55,090 bases of DNA from FEN-1350 sp964386005 (GCA_964386005.1 CAYLSB010000024.1:1-55090), one strand, 5' to 3'. Positions 43,190 through 52,027 are shown, counted from the first letter of the stretch. Notes: generated from the sequence alone by a model not told the origin. A program made the numbers and translations.

Positions 43190-44470
43190 TCACCGCTTTA
43201 CAAACGGGCTCAGCTCCCTCAGCCGATTCACGATCTTCGGCATCACGTCGGCGATTCGATCCACTTCCTCCTGCGTGTTATACCGGCTCAGACTGAACCG
43301 GATCGATCCATGGGCCGCGGTAAAGGGAACCCCCATCGCTCGCAAAACATGCGACGGCTCCAGGGAACCGCTCGTGCAGGCCGAACCGCTGCTGGCACAG
43401 ATTCCGTACTGGTTGAGCATCAGCAAAATCGCTTCGCCTTCGATGTATTCGAAGCTGATATTGAGCGTATTGGGCAGTCGGTTGTCCGTATCGCCGTTGA
43501 TCATGCAATCCGGACATGACGCCATGATTTTATCCTGTAACCGATCGCGCAGCGCACGGACGCGGGTATTTTCCTCGGCCAGATGCTGCCCAGCCAACTC
43601 ACACGCCTTGCCCAGCGCAACGATCCCCGGCACATTCTCGGTTCCTCCACGACGTCCGGACTCCTGATGTCCGCCGTGCATAAAGGGCGCAATCCGTGTC
43701 CCCTTGCGAACGTATAACACGCCCACTCCCTTGGGCGCATGCAGCTTGTGACCGGATAAGCTCAACATATCGATGGAACTATCCTTGAGATTCAACGGAA
43801 TCTTGCCCACCGCCTGTACCGCATCCGTGTGAAATACCACACCTCGCGCTCGGACAATTGAAGCGATCTGCTCGATCGGAAAGACGACCCCGGTTTCGTT
43901 GTTGGCATACATGACCGAAACCAGCGCTGTGTTATCGTCGATGCGGAATCCCAACTCATCCGTATCAAGTCGGCCCTGTCGATCCACGGCAACCTCGGAG
44001 ATACTGTAGCCGTGGCGTTCCAGATCACGGCAGGTTGTCAGTACGGCCGGGTGTTCCACCCGCGTGGTGACGATCTTTCGCTTGTTCGGCAACATGGCAA
44101 GCGTCCCTTTGATGGCGGTGTTGTCGCTTTCGGTTCCGCAACTGGTAAAGAGAATCTCTTCCGGCAAGCAATCCAGTAACGCCGCGACGCGTTCACGTGC
44201 CTCGGCGATCTTGTGAGCCACATTTCCGCCGAAGCTGTGCATGCTCGAGGGATTGCCGTAATGGACCGTCATATAGGGTACCATTTCTGAGACCACTTCG
44301 TCAGCAACGCGAGTTGTTGCGTTGTTATCCATATAGATCACACGGCCGTGTTCTGCCTGGATATTCGGATCGACGATTGCCCTCGGATCAGGAAGAGCGG
44401 ACCAACAGGCACAATCCGGTCCACACCCGACCTGAGTGGATTTCAATTCGGTTTTCTTCGACGTACTCAT
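43190..44470 (-). CDS. nifS: Cysteine desulfurase NifS
   Basis: A 426-residue PLP enzyme that takes sulfur from cysteine and passes it to NifU. The PLP lysine lies in LSLSGHKLHAPKG, the substrate-binding VEHPAV is upstream, and the persulfide Cys is in CASSGSACTSG, the class I long loop. The N terminus carries about 45 extra residues with a Cys group (GCGPDCAC) before the usual YMDNNATT. The start is supported by the four-base overlap with nifU. It is the last gene of the Rrf2-cysK-cysE-nadA-nifU-nifS unit, so it draws on cysteine made by its neighbours. No nif nitrogenase genes are near, so general Fe-S assembly is meant. Confidence 0.94.
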   Translation of the reverse strand: MSTSKKTELKSTQVGCGPDCACWSALPDPRAIVDPNIQAEHGRVIYMDNNATTRVADEVVSEMVPYMTVHYGNPSSMHSFGGNVAHKIAEARERVAALLDCLPEEILFTSCGTESDNTAIKGTLAMLPNKRKIVTTRVEHPAVLTTCRDLERHGYSISEVAVDRQGRLDTDELGFRIDDNTALVSVMYANNETGVVFPIEQIASIVRARGVVFHTDAVQAVGKIPLNLKDSSIDMLSLSGHKLHAPKGVGVLYVRKGTRIAPFMHGGHQESGRRGGTENVPGIVALGKACELAGQHLAEENTRVRALRDRLQDKIMASCPDCMINGDTDNRLPNTLNISFEYIEGEAILLMLNQYGICASSGSACTSGSLEPSHVLRAMGVPFTAAHGSIRFSLSRYNTQEEVDRIADVMPKIVNRLRELSPFVKR

Positions 44471-45345
44471 GCCGTTCCCTCCGCGGAATCGGGATTCTTC
44501 TCGGCTTCCACGGTCAACTCATCGCTGACATATTCGCGGAGCCGGGCCTCGACCACATCCTTCATCGTGAATTCCGATACCTTGCATTGTGCGCACATCC
44601 CGCGAAACGCCACGATGACCTTGTTGCCCTCGATGTCGATCAGGTCGATATCGCCGCCGTCGGCCCGCAGTGCGGGTCGAATCTGCTCGTTGATGGTCTG
44701 CTGCACAAGCTGGATTTTCTGGATATTGGTCAGCTTTGCCGGGCGTTTTGGAATCGCCGCCGCGCGGACCTGGGCCGCTTCGCCCTGAACCTCGGCGATT
44801 AGTTCCGCGATCCGCCCGTGACAACCGCCGCACCCCCCGCCGGCCTTGCAGTAGTTGGTCACCTGTTCGACAAGGGTTAGATTGTTTTCCCGGACGACCT
44901 TGCGGATCTCTTCGTCCGTCACGCCGAAACAAGTACAAACAATGTTGCCTTTTTTGGCTTCCACCCCGCCCTTGCGTTTGCCATGATAATTGGCGATCGC
45001 CGCTTCCAGCGCTTCCTGTCCCATCACCGAACAATGCATCTTCTGCTCGGGCAATCCCCCAAGATAGGCGGCGATATCCTGGTTGGTGACTTTCATCGCC
45101 TCATCGAGGGTTTTGCCCTTGATTAGTTCGGTCAGCACCGAAGATGACGCCACCGCGCTGGCACATCCGAAGGTCTTGAACTTGGCATCGGCGATCCGCC
45201 CGCCGGCGTCCAGTTTGAACGTCAGCGTCAGGGCATCGCCGCAGGCAAGCGATCCCACCTCGCCCACGCCGTCGGCATCGTCAACCGTGCCCACGTTGCG
45301 CGGATTCAAAAAATGATCCATGACTTTATCGGTATAGTCCCACAT
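44467..45345 (-). CDS. nifU: Fe-S scaffold protein NifU (three-domain)
   Basis: A 292-residue scaffold with the full NifU layout. Residues 1-125 are the IscU-like domain with Cys in SLACGD, FKTFGCASA and KMHCSV. Residues 130-190 are the BFD-like [2Fe-2S] domain (VCTCFGVTDEE ... CKAGGGCGGCHGR). About 215-280 is the Nfu domain with its cluster pair CAQC (RGMCAQCKVSEFTMKDV). Such a three-domain form is typical of NifU, not of IscU. It overlaps nifS by four bases and stands 53 bases behind nadA. Confidence 0.95.
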   Translation of the reverse strand: MWDYTDKVMDHFLNPRNVGTVDDADGVGEVGSLACGDALTLTFKLDAGGRIADAKFKTFGCASAVASSSVLTELIKGKTLDEAMKVTNQDIAAYLGGLPEQKMHCSVMGQEALEAAIANYHGKRKGGVEAKKGNIVCTCFGVTDEEIRKVVRENNLTLVEQVTNYCKAGGGCGGCHGRIAELIAEVQGEAAQVRAAAIPKRPAKLTNIQKIQLVQQTINEQIRPALRADGGDIDLIDIEGNKVIVAFRGMCAQCKVSEFTMKDVVEARLREYVSDELTVEAEKNPDSAEGTA

Positions 45346-45398
45346 GCTCGGACCCTTTCAATCCTTCAATCTTATTACTTCGATACCTCAGCTCCGGT

Positions 45399-46319
45399 TC
45401 ATCCGCCCTTCGGTACAATCTCCAGCATCCGGTCCAGGGCCCGTTTGGCTCGAACCCGAATATCTTGCGGAACCTGAATCACATGCTGCATGTCTTCCAG
45501 GGACCATGCTACTTTTTCCAGCGTAATCTTCTTCATATTCGGACACACCGGCGCCCGATCCAGCGTGATAAACTCCCGATCCGGATACATCGTCTTCATC
45601 GTGTGGATTATTCCGACCTCCGTGCAGACGATGAATCGCCGCGCCGCGGATTTGACGATAAACTTGATCATCTGGCCGGTACTGAGGATCTGATGGGACA
45701 ATCGCTTGACCGGTTCCGTACATTCCGGATGGCACATCACCACAGCATCCGGATACCGATCGCGAAGTTTTTCGATATCCGCCGGATCCATTCGCATGTG
45801 TGTCGGACAATAACCCGGCCAAAGGATCATATTCCGGCCCGTTTTGTCGATGACAAATTGCCCCAGATATTGGTCCGGAACAAAAATAATCTGCCGATCC
45901 CTCGGCAACGATTCGATCAGTTCGACGGCGTTACCGCTGGTGCAGCAGTAATCGCACAGGGCCTTGACCTCGGCCGATGAATTCACATACGCGACAACGA
46001 GCGCATCGGGATTCTTGCGCTTCATTTCGGTAAGCTGCTCGGCAGTAATCATATCGGCCATGGGACAACCCGCGTGAAGATCGGGCAGCAACACCGTCTT
46101 GTCCGGCGAGAGAATCGCGGCCGTCTCCGCCATAAAGCGAACGCCGCAAAACACGATCACCTCGGCCGTCGCCCCCGCGGCTTCCCGGCTCAATTGCAGC
46201 GAATCCCCGCGGAAATCCGCAATATCCTGCACCTCGCCCGGCTGGTAGTTGTGCGCCAAGATCACCGCATGACGCTGCCGTTTCAGGCGATGTATTTTGT
46301 CCACCAATGGCTCAGCCAA
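45399..46319 (-). CDS. nadA: Quinolinate synthase
   Basis: A 306-residue enzyme that condenses iminoaspartate (made by NadB or aspartate dehydrogenase) with dihydroxyacetone phosphate to quinolinate for NAD. It needs a [4Fe-4S] cluster. The three conserved Cys are in AGCPMAD, GYCPTHM and PVCPNMK. AHNYQPGEVQD near the start and VHPEC-like MCHPECTEPV are family words. The length is that of the short bacterial/archaeal form. The start is TTG, since no ATG is placed to keep the family N terminus. A short hairpin (CCTTCGGC/GCCGGAGG) lies between the cysE stop and this gene. Placement between cysteine synthesis and Fe-S assembly fits its cluster need. nadB and nadC are not nearby. Confidence 0.94.
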   Translation of the reverse strand: MAEPLVDKIHRLKRQRHAVILAHNYQPGEVQDIADFRGDSLQLSREAAGATAEVIVFCGVRFMAETAAILSPDKTVLLPDLHAGCPMADMITAEQLTEMKRKNPDALVVAYVNSSAEVKALCDYCCTSGNAVELIESLPRDRQIIFVPDQYLGQFVIDKTGRNMILWPGYCPTHMRMDPADIEKLRDRYPDAVVMCHPECTEPVKRLSHQILSTGQMIKFIVKSAARRFIVCTEVGIIHTMKTMYPDREFITLDRAPVCPNMKKITLEKVAWSLEDMQHVIQVPQDIRVRAKRALDRMLEIVPKGG

Positions 46320-46363
46320 AATAATTTCCCCACAAAGTCCTCCGGCGAAAATGCCGAAGGGAG

Positions 46364-47275
46364 TTATTCATTTTCACGATGCCGCGATCGCGGCGTCGAT
46401 GGCGCTATGACCGATCCCGGCGGCAACGGCTTGGTCACCCAGGCGTTCCCACTGATGATGCTGCCGGCGCCGATCACGATATCACCCAGGATGGTCGCTT
46501 CGGCGTAGATCGTAACATGATCTTCGATCGTCGGGTGTCGTTTGCCGCCTTTGATGATCCGACCGCGCTCGTCGCGCGGAAAGCTCATGGCGCCCAGCGT
46601 CACGCCCTGATAGATCTTCACACCGTCCCCGATCACGGCCGTCTCGCCGATGACGACACCGGTGCCGTGGTCGATGAAAAAGTTTTTGCCGATCCGCGCG
46701 CCGGGGTGGATGTCGATGCCCGTCTTCGAATGCGCCGATTCGCTCATGATCCGAGGGATCAACGGAATATCCGCCCGGTACAATTCATGCGCGATCCGAT
46801 GAGTGGCGATGGCGACGATGCACGGATAGCTGATCACGATCTCCTCGAAGCTTTTCGCGGCCGGATCGCCGTCATAGGCCGCCTGAACATCGGTCTTGAG
46901 TATCGCTCGAATCTCCGGCAGCCGCATCAGCACATCATCCGTCACCTGTGTCGCCATCTTTTCGCAGTCACAGCTTGAGCAGTTCGTAATCCGGCAATTA
47001 AACCGGAGGGCCAGATTGATCTGTTCGATCAGGTCCGACCGAACATGGCACAGCAGATCCCCCACCACATAGCGAACGTTTTCGCTGGTCACATTCCGCG
47101 TGCCGCCGTATCCGGGAAATAATAGTTCGAACAACATCTCCAGAATATGTAATACCTGTTCCCGAACGGGTAGATTCACCACATCAATAAAATTCGTCCC
47201 CGCATCGTCGCGATAGGTTTCCACCATCGCATCGATCAGCGACTCGATTTTGGGGTCCACAAAGCGGTCCGCCAT
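46364..47275 (-). CDS. cysE: Serine O-acetyltransferase
   Basis: A 303-residue enzyme that makes O-acetylserine from serine and acetyl-CoA, the substrate of CysK. The C-terminal half is a left-handed beta-helix with hexapeptide repeats (DIHPGARIGKNFFIDHGTGVVIGE, GVKIYQGVTLGA). The catalytic His lies in IDHGTG and the acetyl-CoA loop around 225-260. The N-terminal helical domain is large, as in plant-like and EpsC/SAT types. The ATG at 47275 has AAGGAA upstream. The frame to 47464 runs back through cysK and was rejected. It follows cysK by 10 bases. Confidence 0.93.
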   Translation of the reverse strand: MADRFVDPKIESLIDAMVETYRDDAGTNFIDVVNLPVREQVLHILEMLFELLFPGYGGTRNVTSENVRYVVGDLLCHVRSDLIEQINLALRFNCRITNCSSCDCEKMATQVTDDVLMRLPEIRAILKTDVQAAYDGDPAAKSFEEIVISYPCIVAIATHRIAHELYRADIPLIPRIMSESAHSKTGIDIHPGARIGKNFFIDHGTGVVIGETAVIGDGVKIYQGVTLGAMSFPRDERGRIIKGGKRHPTIEDHVTIYAEATILGDIVIGAGSIISGNAWVTKPLPPGSVIAPSTPRSRHRENE

Positions 47276-47285
47276 AGATTTCCTT

Positions 47286-48212
47286 TCATGCTTCCCCGAA
47301 TAGTTCCGTGGAAATATAACGTTCGGCGGAGTCGCACAGAATAAATACAATCGTTTTGCCGCGGCTTTCCGGCCGGTTCGACACCTCGATCGCCGCATGA
47401 AGAGCAGCTCCCGCGCTGATCCCGGCCAAAATTCCTTCCTGCGACGCCAGACGCCTCGAAGCATTCATGGCCTCGTCATTGCTAACCTGGAGGATTTCGT
47501 CGATCACTCCGAGATTGAGTACCTTCGGAATAAATCCCGCGCCGATTCCCTGAATCTTGTGCTGGCCGGACTTTCCGCCCGATAGCACCGGCGAATCCTT
47601 CGGTTCGACGGCGATGACCTTCATCGAGGCCTTGCGCTTCTTGAAGATATCGCCGCAACCGGTAAGAGTCCCGCCTGTCCCGACGCCGGCCACGAAAACA
47701 TCGATCTGTCCATCGGTATCGCGCCAGATTTCCTCTGCGGTCGTCCGCCGATGGATCTCCGGATTGGCCGGATTGACAAATTGCTGAAGGATCAGCGAGT
47801 CGGGCATTTGCTTGTGCAAACGCTCCGCTTCCGCGACCGCGCCGCGCATTCCCAACTCCGCCGGAGTCAATACGATTTGCGCGCCGAGAAATTTCAATAG
47901 TTTGCGCCGCTCGATGCTCATCGAATCCGGCATTGTCAGGATCAGCTTGTATCGCTTGGACGCACAAACAAAAGCCAGCCCAATCCCCGTATTGCCGCTG
48001 GTCGGCTCAATCAGCGTGGTTTCCGGTTTCAATTGTCCCGACTCTTCGGCGGCATAAAGCATCGCCAGGGCAATCCGATCTTTTACGCTGCAGCAGGGAT
48101 TGAACGATTCCACTTTCGCCAGAATTGTCGCATCCGGGCTGCCCATGCGATTGATCCGCACCAGCGGAGTCGATCCGATGGTCTGAGTGATGTCTGCGTA
48201 TATTTTGGCCAT
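47286..48212 (-). CDS. cysK: Cysteine synthase A (O-acetylserine sulfhydrylase)
   Basis: A 308-residue PLP enzyme that joins sulfide to O-acetylserine. The PLP lysine is in NPCCSVKDRIA, the substrate loop is EPTSGNTGIGLAF, and the phosphate-binding loop is GVGTGGTLTG. The C terminus ends in a SAERYISTELF stretch typical of CysK. It is the second gene of the operon, 23 bases behind the Rrf2 gene, and probably forms a complex with the neighbouring CysE. Confidence 0.96.
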   Translation of the reverse strand: MAKIYADITQTIGSTPLVRINRMGSPDATILAKVESFNPCCSVKDRIALAMLYAAEESGQLKPETTLIEPTSGNTGIGLAFVCASKRYKLILTMPDSMSIERRKLLKFLGAQIVLTPAELGMRGAVAEAERLHKQMPDSLILQQFVNPANPEIHRRTTAEEIWRDTDGQIDVFVAGVGTGGTLTGCGDIFKKRKASMKVIAVEPKDSPVLSGGKSGQHKIQGIGAGFIPKVLNLGVIDEILQVSNDEAMNASRRLASQEGILAGISAGAALHAAIEVSNRPESRGKTIVFILCDSAERYISTELFGEA

Positions 48213-48235
48213 TCTCGATGCATTTCTCTTCTATA

Positions 48236-48664
48236 TCACTTGCTCTTGGCCGCGATTTTGTTGGCTTTGTCCACCATATCCTGAAGAGTACGGCCTTCCA
48301 GAATCGTCAAAACCGCTTCCTGCACCTCGGCCCACAGATCCCGAGTTACACAGTCGGCAAATCGCGAACACATATCCGGATGCTCCAGACACTCCACGGT
48401 AAATAAAGGGCCTTCCAACGTCCGAAATATATCGCTCAACTTGATTTCGCCTGGGGGACGGGCAAGAACATAGCCCCCTTTCGGACCGCGTATGCTGCGA
48501 ACGAGGCCTGACGCTTTCATCATCGCGATCAACTGCTCAAGGTACTTATTGGAGATACCTTCCCGATCCGAGATCGTTTTGATCTGAACCGGACCCTTGC
48601 CATACTCGATTGCAAGTTCGAGGATCGCCCGAAATCCATATCGACTTCTGGATGACAATTTCAT
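48236..48664 (-). CDS. Rrf2-family transcriptional regulator, IscR/CymR-like
   Basis: A 142-residue winged-helix regulator. The N terminus has MKLSSRSRYGFRAILELA and the recognition helix SNKYLEQLIAMMK, then SIRGPKGGYVLARP, a hallmark of the family. Three Cys in ECLEHPDMCSRFADC (spacing x6, x5) resemble the three-Cys [2Fe-2S] site of IscR (x5, x5); CymR lacks them. It leads a six-gene unit for cysteine and Fe-S assembly, so a sensor of cluster or cysteine status is likely. AGGAG precedes the ATG. Its own promoter contains a perfect palindrome overlapping the -10, which may be its operator. Confidence 0.92.
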   Translation of the reverse strand: MKLSSRSRYGFRAILELAIEYGKGPVQIKTISDREGISNKYLEQLIAMMKASGLVRSIRGPKGGYVLARPPGEIKLSDIFRTLEGPLFTVECLEHPDMCSRFADCVTRDLWAEVQEAVLTILEGRTLQDMVDKANKIAAKSK

Positions 48665-48697
48665 GTTTTATCTCCTGATATCCCATAGGTTTACTGG

Positions 48698-48728
48698 TTT
48701 ATATATAAAATTCTACTGTTATTGTCAA
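48698..48728 (-). promoter_or_regulatory. Promoter and possible operator of the cys/Fe-S operon
   Basis: On the minus strand, TTGACA (48728-48723), a 17-base spacer and TATATA (48705-48700). The -10 lies in a 12-base palindrome, TTTATATATAAA (48698-48709). Autoregulation by the adjacent Rrf2 protein is a likely reading. Confidence 0.6.
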
Positions 48729-48968
48729 TCTCCTGTGCGGGAAATTTTGGGAATTTCCATGTAAATCTACATGGCGAATTTCCACAAGTTATTGTTTCAT
48801 AGTCAGTTATATTCCATATTTCCCAACTTGTCATTCTCCATTGAATTTCAATCTTACCGATAGTATTATCCTTAAGCATTACAGATAATCATTCACATTC
48901 ATGGTCCAGCTTGATAATATTAAGTTTTGTTTCAACCGACTATCGGACAATCAATCGGAGTAAGCCCG
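48710..48968. other. AT-rich divergent intergenic region with inverted repeats
   Basis: Between the Rrf2 operon and xth. It contains a perfect inverted repeat CCATGTA / TACATGG with a 4-base spacer (48757-48774), flanked by near-identical GAATTTCC words on both sides. A GGAG near 48955 is the binding site of xth. No ORF of interest. Confidence 0.45.
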
Positions 48969-49745
48969 ATGGGCATGACCATAGCTACGTTCAATGCCAA
49001 TTCGATTCGTTCCCGGATGCCGATCATCCTCGAATGGCTGAACAAGCATCATCCGGATATCCTTTGCGTGCAGGAAACCAAGGTTCAGGACGTGGAATTT
49101 CCCAAAGATCCCTTCATCGAAATGGATTATTACTGCGCCTTCAAGGGTGAGAAAAAATACAACGGCGTAGCCATTCTCAGCCGGATTCCCCCCAGGCGAG
49201 TTCTCTCAGGTCTCGACGAGGAGCCCAAAGATCCCGCACGATTGATTAGTGCGATCATCGGCAATATCGCCGTCGTGAATACGTATGTGCCCCAGGGTCA
49301 GGACCCCCTGTCCGAAAAATTCCAATACAAGCTCAAATGGTTCCAGCGGCTCCGTCAGTATTTTGAAAGCCATTTCGCCCCCGATCAACCCGTCGTCTGG
49401 CTTGGCGATATGAATGTCGCCCTCGAAGAAAAGGATGTCTATGATCCCGTCGGATTACTCGGCCACGTCTGCTTCTGCCCTGAAGTCCAACAGGCGATGA
49501 CCCACGTCATCGAGTGGGGCTGGATCGACCTGTTCCGCAAACATTGCCCGGACGCGGGCCATTACACGTTCTGGGACTACCGAGCCGGCGGGCTAAAACG
49601 CAATCTGGGTTGGCGGCTCGATTATATCTTCGCCACCCGAACCCTGGCCGATCGATGCACCTCCTGTCGGATTGATAAGGAACCCCGCTCCCTCGAATCG
49701 CCCAGCGATCACACTTTTCTTATAGCCGATCTTGACTTTTCCTGA
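48969..49745 (+). CDS. xth: Exodeoxyribonuclease III
   Basis: A 258-residue AP endonuclease / 3'-5' exonuclease for base-excision repair. Family motifs: TFNANSIRSR at the start, CVQETK (metal-binding Glu), WLGDMNVALEEKDVYDP (catalytic Asp and Asn), GWRLDYIFAT and SPSDHTFL (catalytic His). I chose the ATG at 48969, which has GGAG nine bases upstream and gives the usual N terminus. A frame from 48927 would add 14 residues without support. It is divergent from the Rrf2 operon. Confidence 0.93.
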   Translation: MGMTIATFNANSIRSRMPIILEWLNKHHPDILCVQETKVQDVEFPKDPFIEMDYYCAFKGEKKYNGVAILSRIPPRRVLSGLDEEPKDPARLISAIIGNIAVVNTYVPQGQDPLSEKFQYKLKWFQRLRQYFESHFAPDQPVVWLGDMNVALEEKDVYDPVGLLGHVCFCPEVQQAMTHVIEWGWIDLFRKHCPDAGHYTFWDYRAGGLKRNLGWRLDYIFATRTLADRCTSCRIDKEPRSLESPSDHTFLIADLDFS

Positions 49746-49837
49746 GAATTCTGGTAGATATAAGAGTTTGCAGTAAGTTCGGCAAGCAGAGATTTGCCGA
49801 AGCAAAGCTTCATACATCACGAGGTAATACGGCCGAT

Positions 49838-51370
49838 ATGGCGTTGGAATTGATATCCGCGGAATGTTTTCTGGCGTTGATCTCGAAACGATCGCGGACG
49901 CTCCTTGCAGCGTCATTGTATTTGTCAACGCACGCGGCACAGCCCGAATTGTTAACCCGGCCCCTGCTGGGCGATTTGTTGTCCTATTCGTCGCAGATCG
50001 AAGAACTTATGGACGCTTATGGCGCCCGCAACAACCAGCAATGGCAGCCGTTTCGATCCCTGGTGGCATCCATTAAACTCTTTTCCAACATCGGTTATGA
50101 ACTCGTCCACGTCCAACGCGCCATACCCGCCTATCAGTTGCTGCCTCTCCAAAGGGACTTTTCCAGGGCCACCGAGCAAACACTGGCCTATACGTGTCGC
50201 GCTCTGACCGAAGTGACGTCCAATATTCTTCAACTGGCCGAAGAACTGAAGCTGACGATCCCCACGATTGTCTCCGATTCCTGGCGATACGAGGAAACTC
50301 TGCCTCCCGGTCGGCTAGAGCAAAATCTGGCCACACGGAAAAGTGAAACCGTCGCCAAAACCGTCACCTTGTTGGCCACCGCCTTTCTCAACCTCGCCGC
50401 CGAAAGCAAACCGACGCTGCCCTCCGGCGATGTCGGACCGGAAGAATATGAAAGTTACCTCAAGGCCTCCATCACGGAGGAACGACTTCGCTCGCTGGAG
50501 TTCCGCTTCCACAACCTCCAGTCGCTCTATGACACGTATGTCTCCAAAACCGAAACGGAAGATCTCGATCCCGATCTTCCGGTTCTTCGCGGCCACATCA
50601 GCGTGGTCATGCATCTTCTTCGTATGGCCACCGATTTCGCTCATTACTACGAACGACATATCAACCGTAAACATCAGAAAGCCGGGGGATACAATGATCC
50701 CCAACCTCTCCTGGCCAGTCTCATGAATTACGCTGTCAGCTTCGCCGGCAATTATCTGGCTTCAGCGGAGTTGCTCTGCCAGAACATGCTTAAACGGTAC
50801 ACCGAAATCGGTTCCATCGAAGTCAATGTGCCCCAATACCGCGGATTTCACGTACGCCCTTCGACACTGGTTTCCAAGCTCGTCCTTCACTACGGAAGCG
50901 AAGTCCGTATGGAACTTGATGACGAATTCTATGACGCCGCTTCTCCGCTGGAGTTGTTCCGTGCCAATGAAAAGATCAACGCTCAGAAACGTCACTGCCT
51001 CGCCGAGGAAATCGTACAACTCCGCCTCGTTCCCGATTCCCTCCCGCAGGATCAGGATATTCAGACCATGGTCCGTAACGTCGTGATGGCTCTGGCCGAA
51101 CACGGAAAACTGATAATTTATGAACACCCCCTGACCATGAAATGTGTTGCCACCCAGCGCAACATGCGTCTTTTCGAGCAGGTCATCGATGAAATCGCCC
51201 GCCTCCAAGCCGTCGGTTCCATCGATATCGCAACCAATCTCCAGATCCGCTTCATCGGCGACAAACGCGTCCTCGCCGACATCAAGCTTCTGGCCGGTTG
51301 CGGTTATGGAGAAGATAATTTTGGCAACAATATCCCCCTGCCGGAAGAACTGGCCTATCTAAGAAGATAA
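49838..51370 (+). CDS. 510-residue helical protein with C-terminal HPr-like domain
   Basis: A cytoplasmic protein with no signal peptide. Residues 1-320 are nearly all helical, without recognised motifs. From about 326 to 400 it reads like HPr, the phosphocarrier of the sugar phosphotransferase system: VNVPQYRGFHVRPSTLVSKL has the G-x-H-x-R-P motif, with H338 in the place of the phosphorylated His15. The last 110 residues hold a second alpha/beta part (GKLIIYEHPLTMK, IDIATNLQIRFIGDKR). No PTS enzyme I or EIIA gene lies near. A regulatory role dependent on phosphorylation is possible (inference). GAGGT lies 12 bases upstream of the ATG. Not recognised as a named family. Confidence 0.82.
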   Translation: MALELISAECFLALISKRSRTLLAASLYLSTHAAQPELLTRPLLGDLLSYSSQIEELMDAYGARNNQQWQPFRSLVASIKLFSNIGYELVHVQRAIPAYQLLPLQRDFSRATEQTLAYTCRALTEVTSNILQLAEELKLTIPTIVSDSWRYEETLPPGRLEQNLATRKSETVAKTVTLLATAFLNLAAESKPTLPSGDVGPEEYESYLKASITEERLRSLEFRFHNLQSLYDTYVSKTETEDLDPDLPVLRGHISVVMHLLRMATDFAHYYERHINRKHQKAGGYNDPQPLLASLMNYAVSFAGNYLASAELLCQNMLKRYTEIGSIEVNVPQYRGFHVRPSTLVSKLVLHYGSEVRMELDDEFYDAASPLELFRANEKINAQKRHCLAEEIVQLRLVPDSLPQDQDIQTMVRNVVMALAEHGKLIIYEHPLTMKCVATQRNMRLFEQVIDEIARLQAVGSIDIATNLQIRFIGDKRVLADIKLLAGCGYGEDNFGNNIPLPEELAYLRR

Positions 51371-51395
51371 ACCCGGCTCCTCCCTCTCGCCGGGT
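51371..51395 (+). terminator. Hairpin directly after the HPr-like gene
   Basis: ACCCGGC / GCCGGGT with an 11-base loop begins at the base after the stop codon. There is no T run, so it is only a weak terminator or an mRNA end-protecting hairpin. Confidence 0.4.
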
Positions 51396-51999
51396 AAATA
51401 GCAAATCACTGGTTACGAATGTTTTTGACTTACGATGAACACGAATTCGTTCGCTCCAGATCTGTCCCCCTTTCACAGACCGGAGCGAACGATCACCCGG
51501 GGGCCGAATTTCCCTCACAGCAGAATCCGTCACCTCGTAATTCTCTGTGCTCTTATCTATATAGCGTATCCAACGGCCGGATTCCACGAGGAGATTCCCT
51601 AAAAGATTGGAAAATTATCATCGGAGTGACATACTGTTGTCACTGAGAGGGCTCGTAAAGACGAATTCCGCCATTCCCCCATGAGCCGGATAACCTTCCA
51701 ATCATAAAAAATCTGCAATTCGACAATTACCTGACACATCGCCAGGATTGCCCCTGACTTCCCTTCCGTTTGCCCCATAGCTACGGATCTACGACCCCCT
51801 CTCACAGATGGCCGGTTTCCTTCGTACTCATCTTGTCCTGAAACCCTCTTTACAGTCTGAATGGAACCGTTACGCACGGTCAAAATCATCTTTGACGACT
51901 GTTTCCCCCCGGAAAACCATCGATATGGGATGAATCAGGGCCTCATTGCCTATGCCTCCAAATTTCCGACGAAATAAATCGCTCAACTCGTTTTTTTAC
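51396..51999. other. 600-base gene-free stretch with strong hairpins
   Basis: No ORF here is convincing. An 11-base perfect stem (51447-51457 / 51482-51492, TCGTTCGCTCC arm) encloses a smaller TCTGT/ACAGA stem. AGTGACA / TGTCACT with a 6-base loop lies at 51625-51644. The rest is C/T-rich and without repeats. It could hold a structured RNA or decayed sequence. No known RNA family was recognised. Confidence 0.4.
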
Positions 52000-52027
52000 T
52001 TGCGGAGACACCGCATCCGATTATAAT
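52000..52027 (+). promoter_or_regulatory. Promoter of the small Cys-rich protein
   Basis: TTGCGG (52000-52005), a 16-base spacer and TATAAT (52022-52027), about 75 bases before the ATG. Confidence 0.55.

Noticed and set aside
43190..45345. Nitrogen fixation genes, suggested by the names nifU and nifS.
   Set aside because: No nitrogenase or FeMo-cofactor genes are present; the context is cysteine and general Fe-S assembly.
47276..47464. N-terminal extension of cysE.
   Set aside because: It runs through the end of cysK out of frame and reads as Arg-rich shadow sequence; the ATG at 47275 has a good binding site.
51640..51660. CTGAGA-type word like that of a TPP riboswitch.
   Set aside because: The remaining conserved TPP elements are absent, and no thiamine gene follows.
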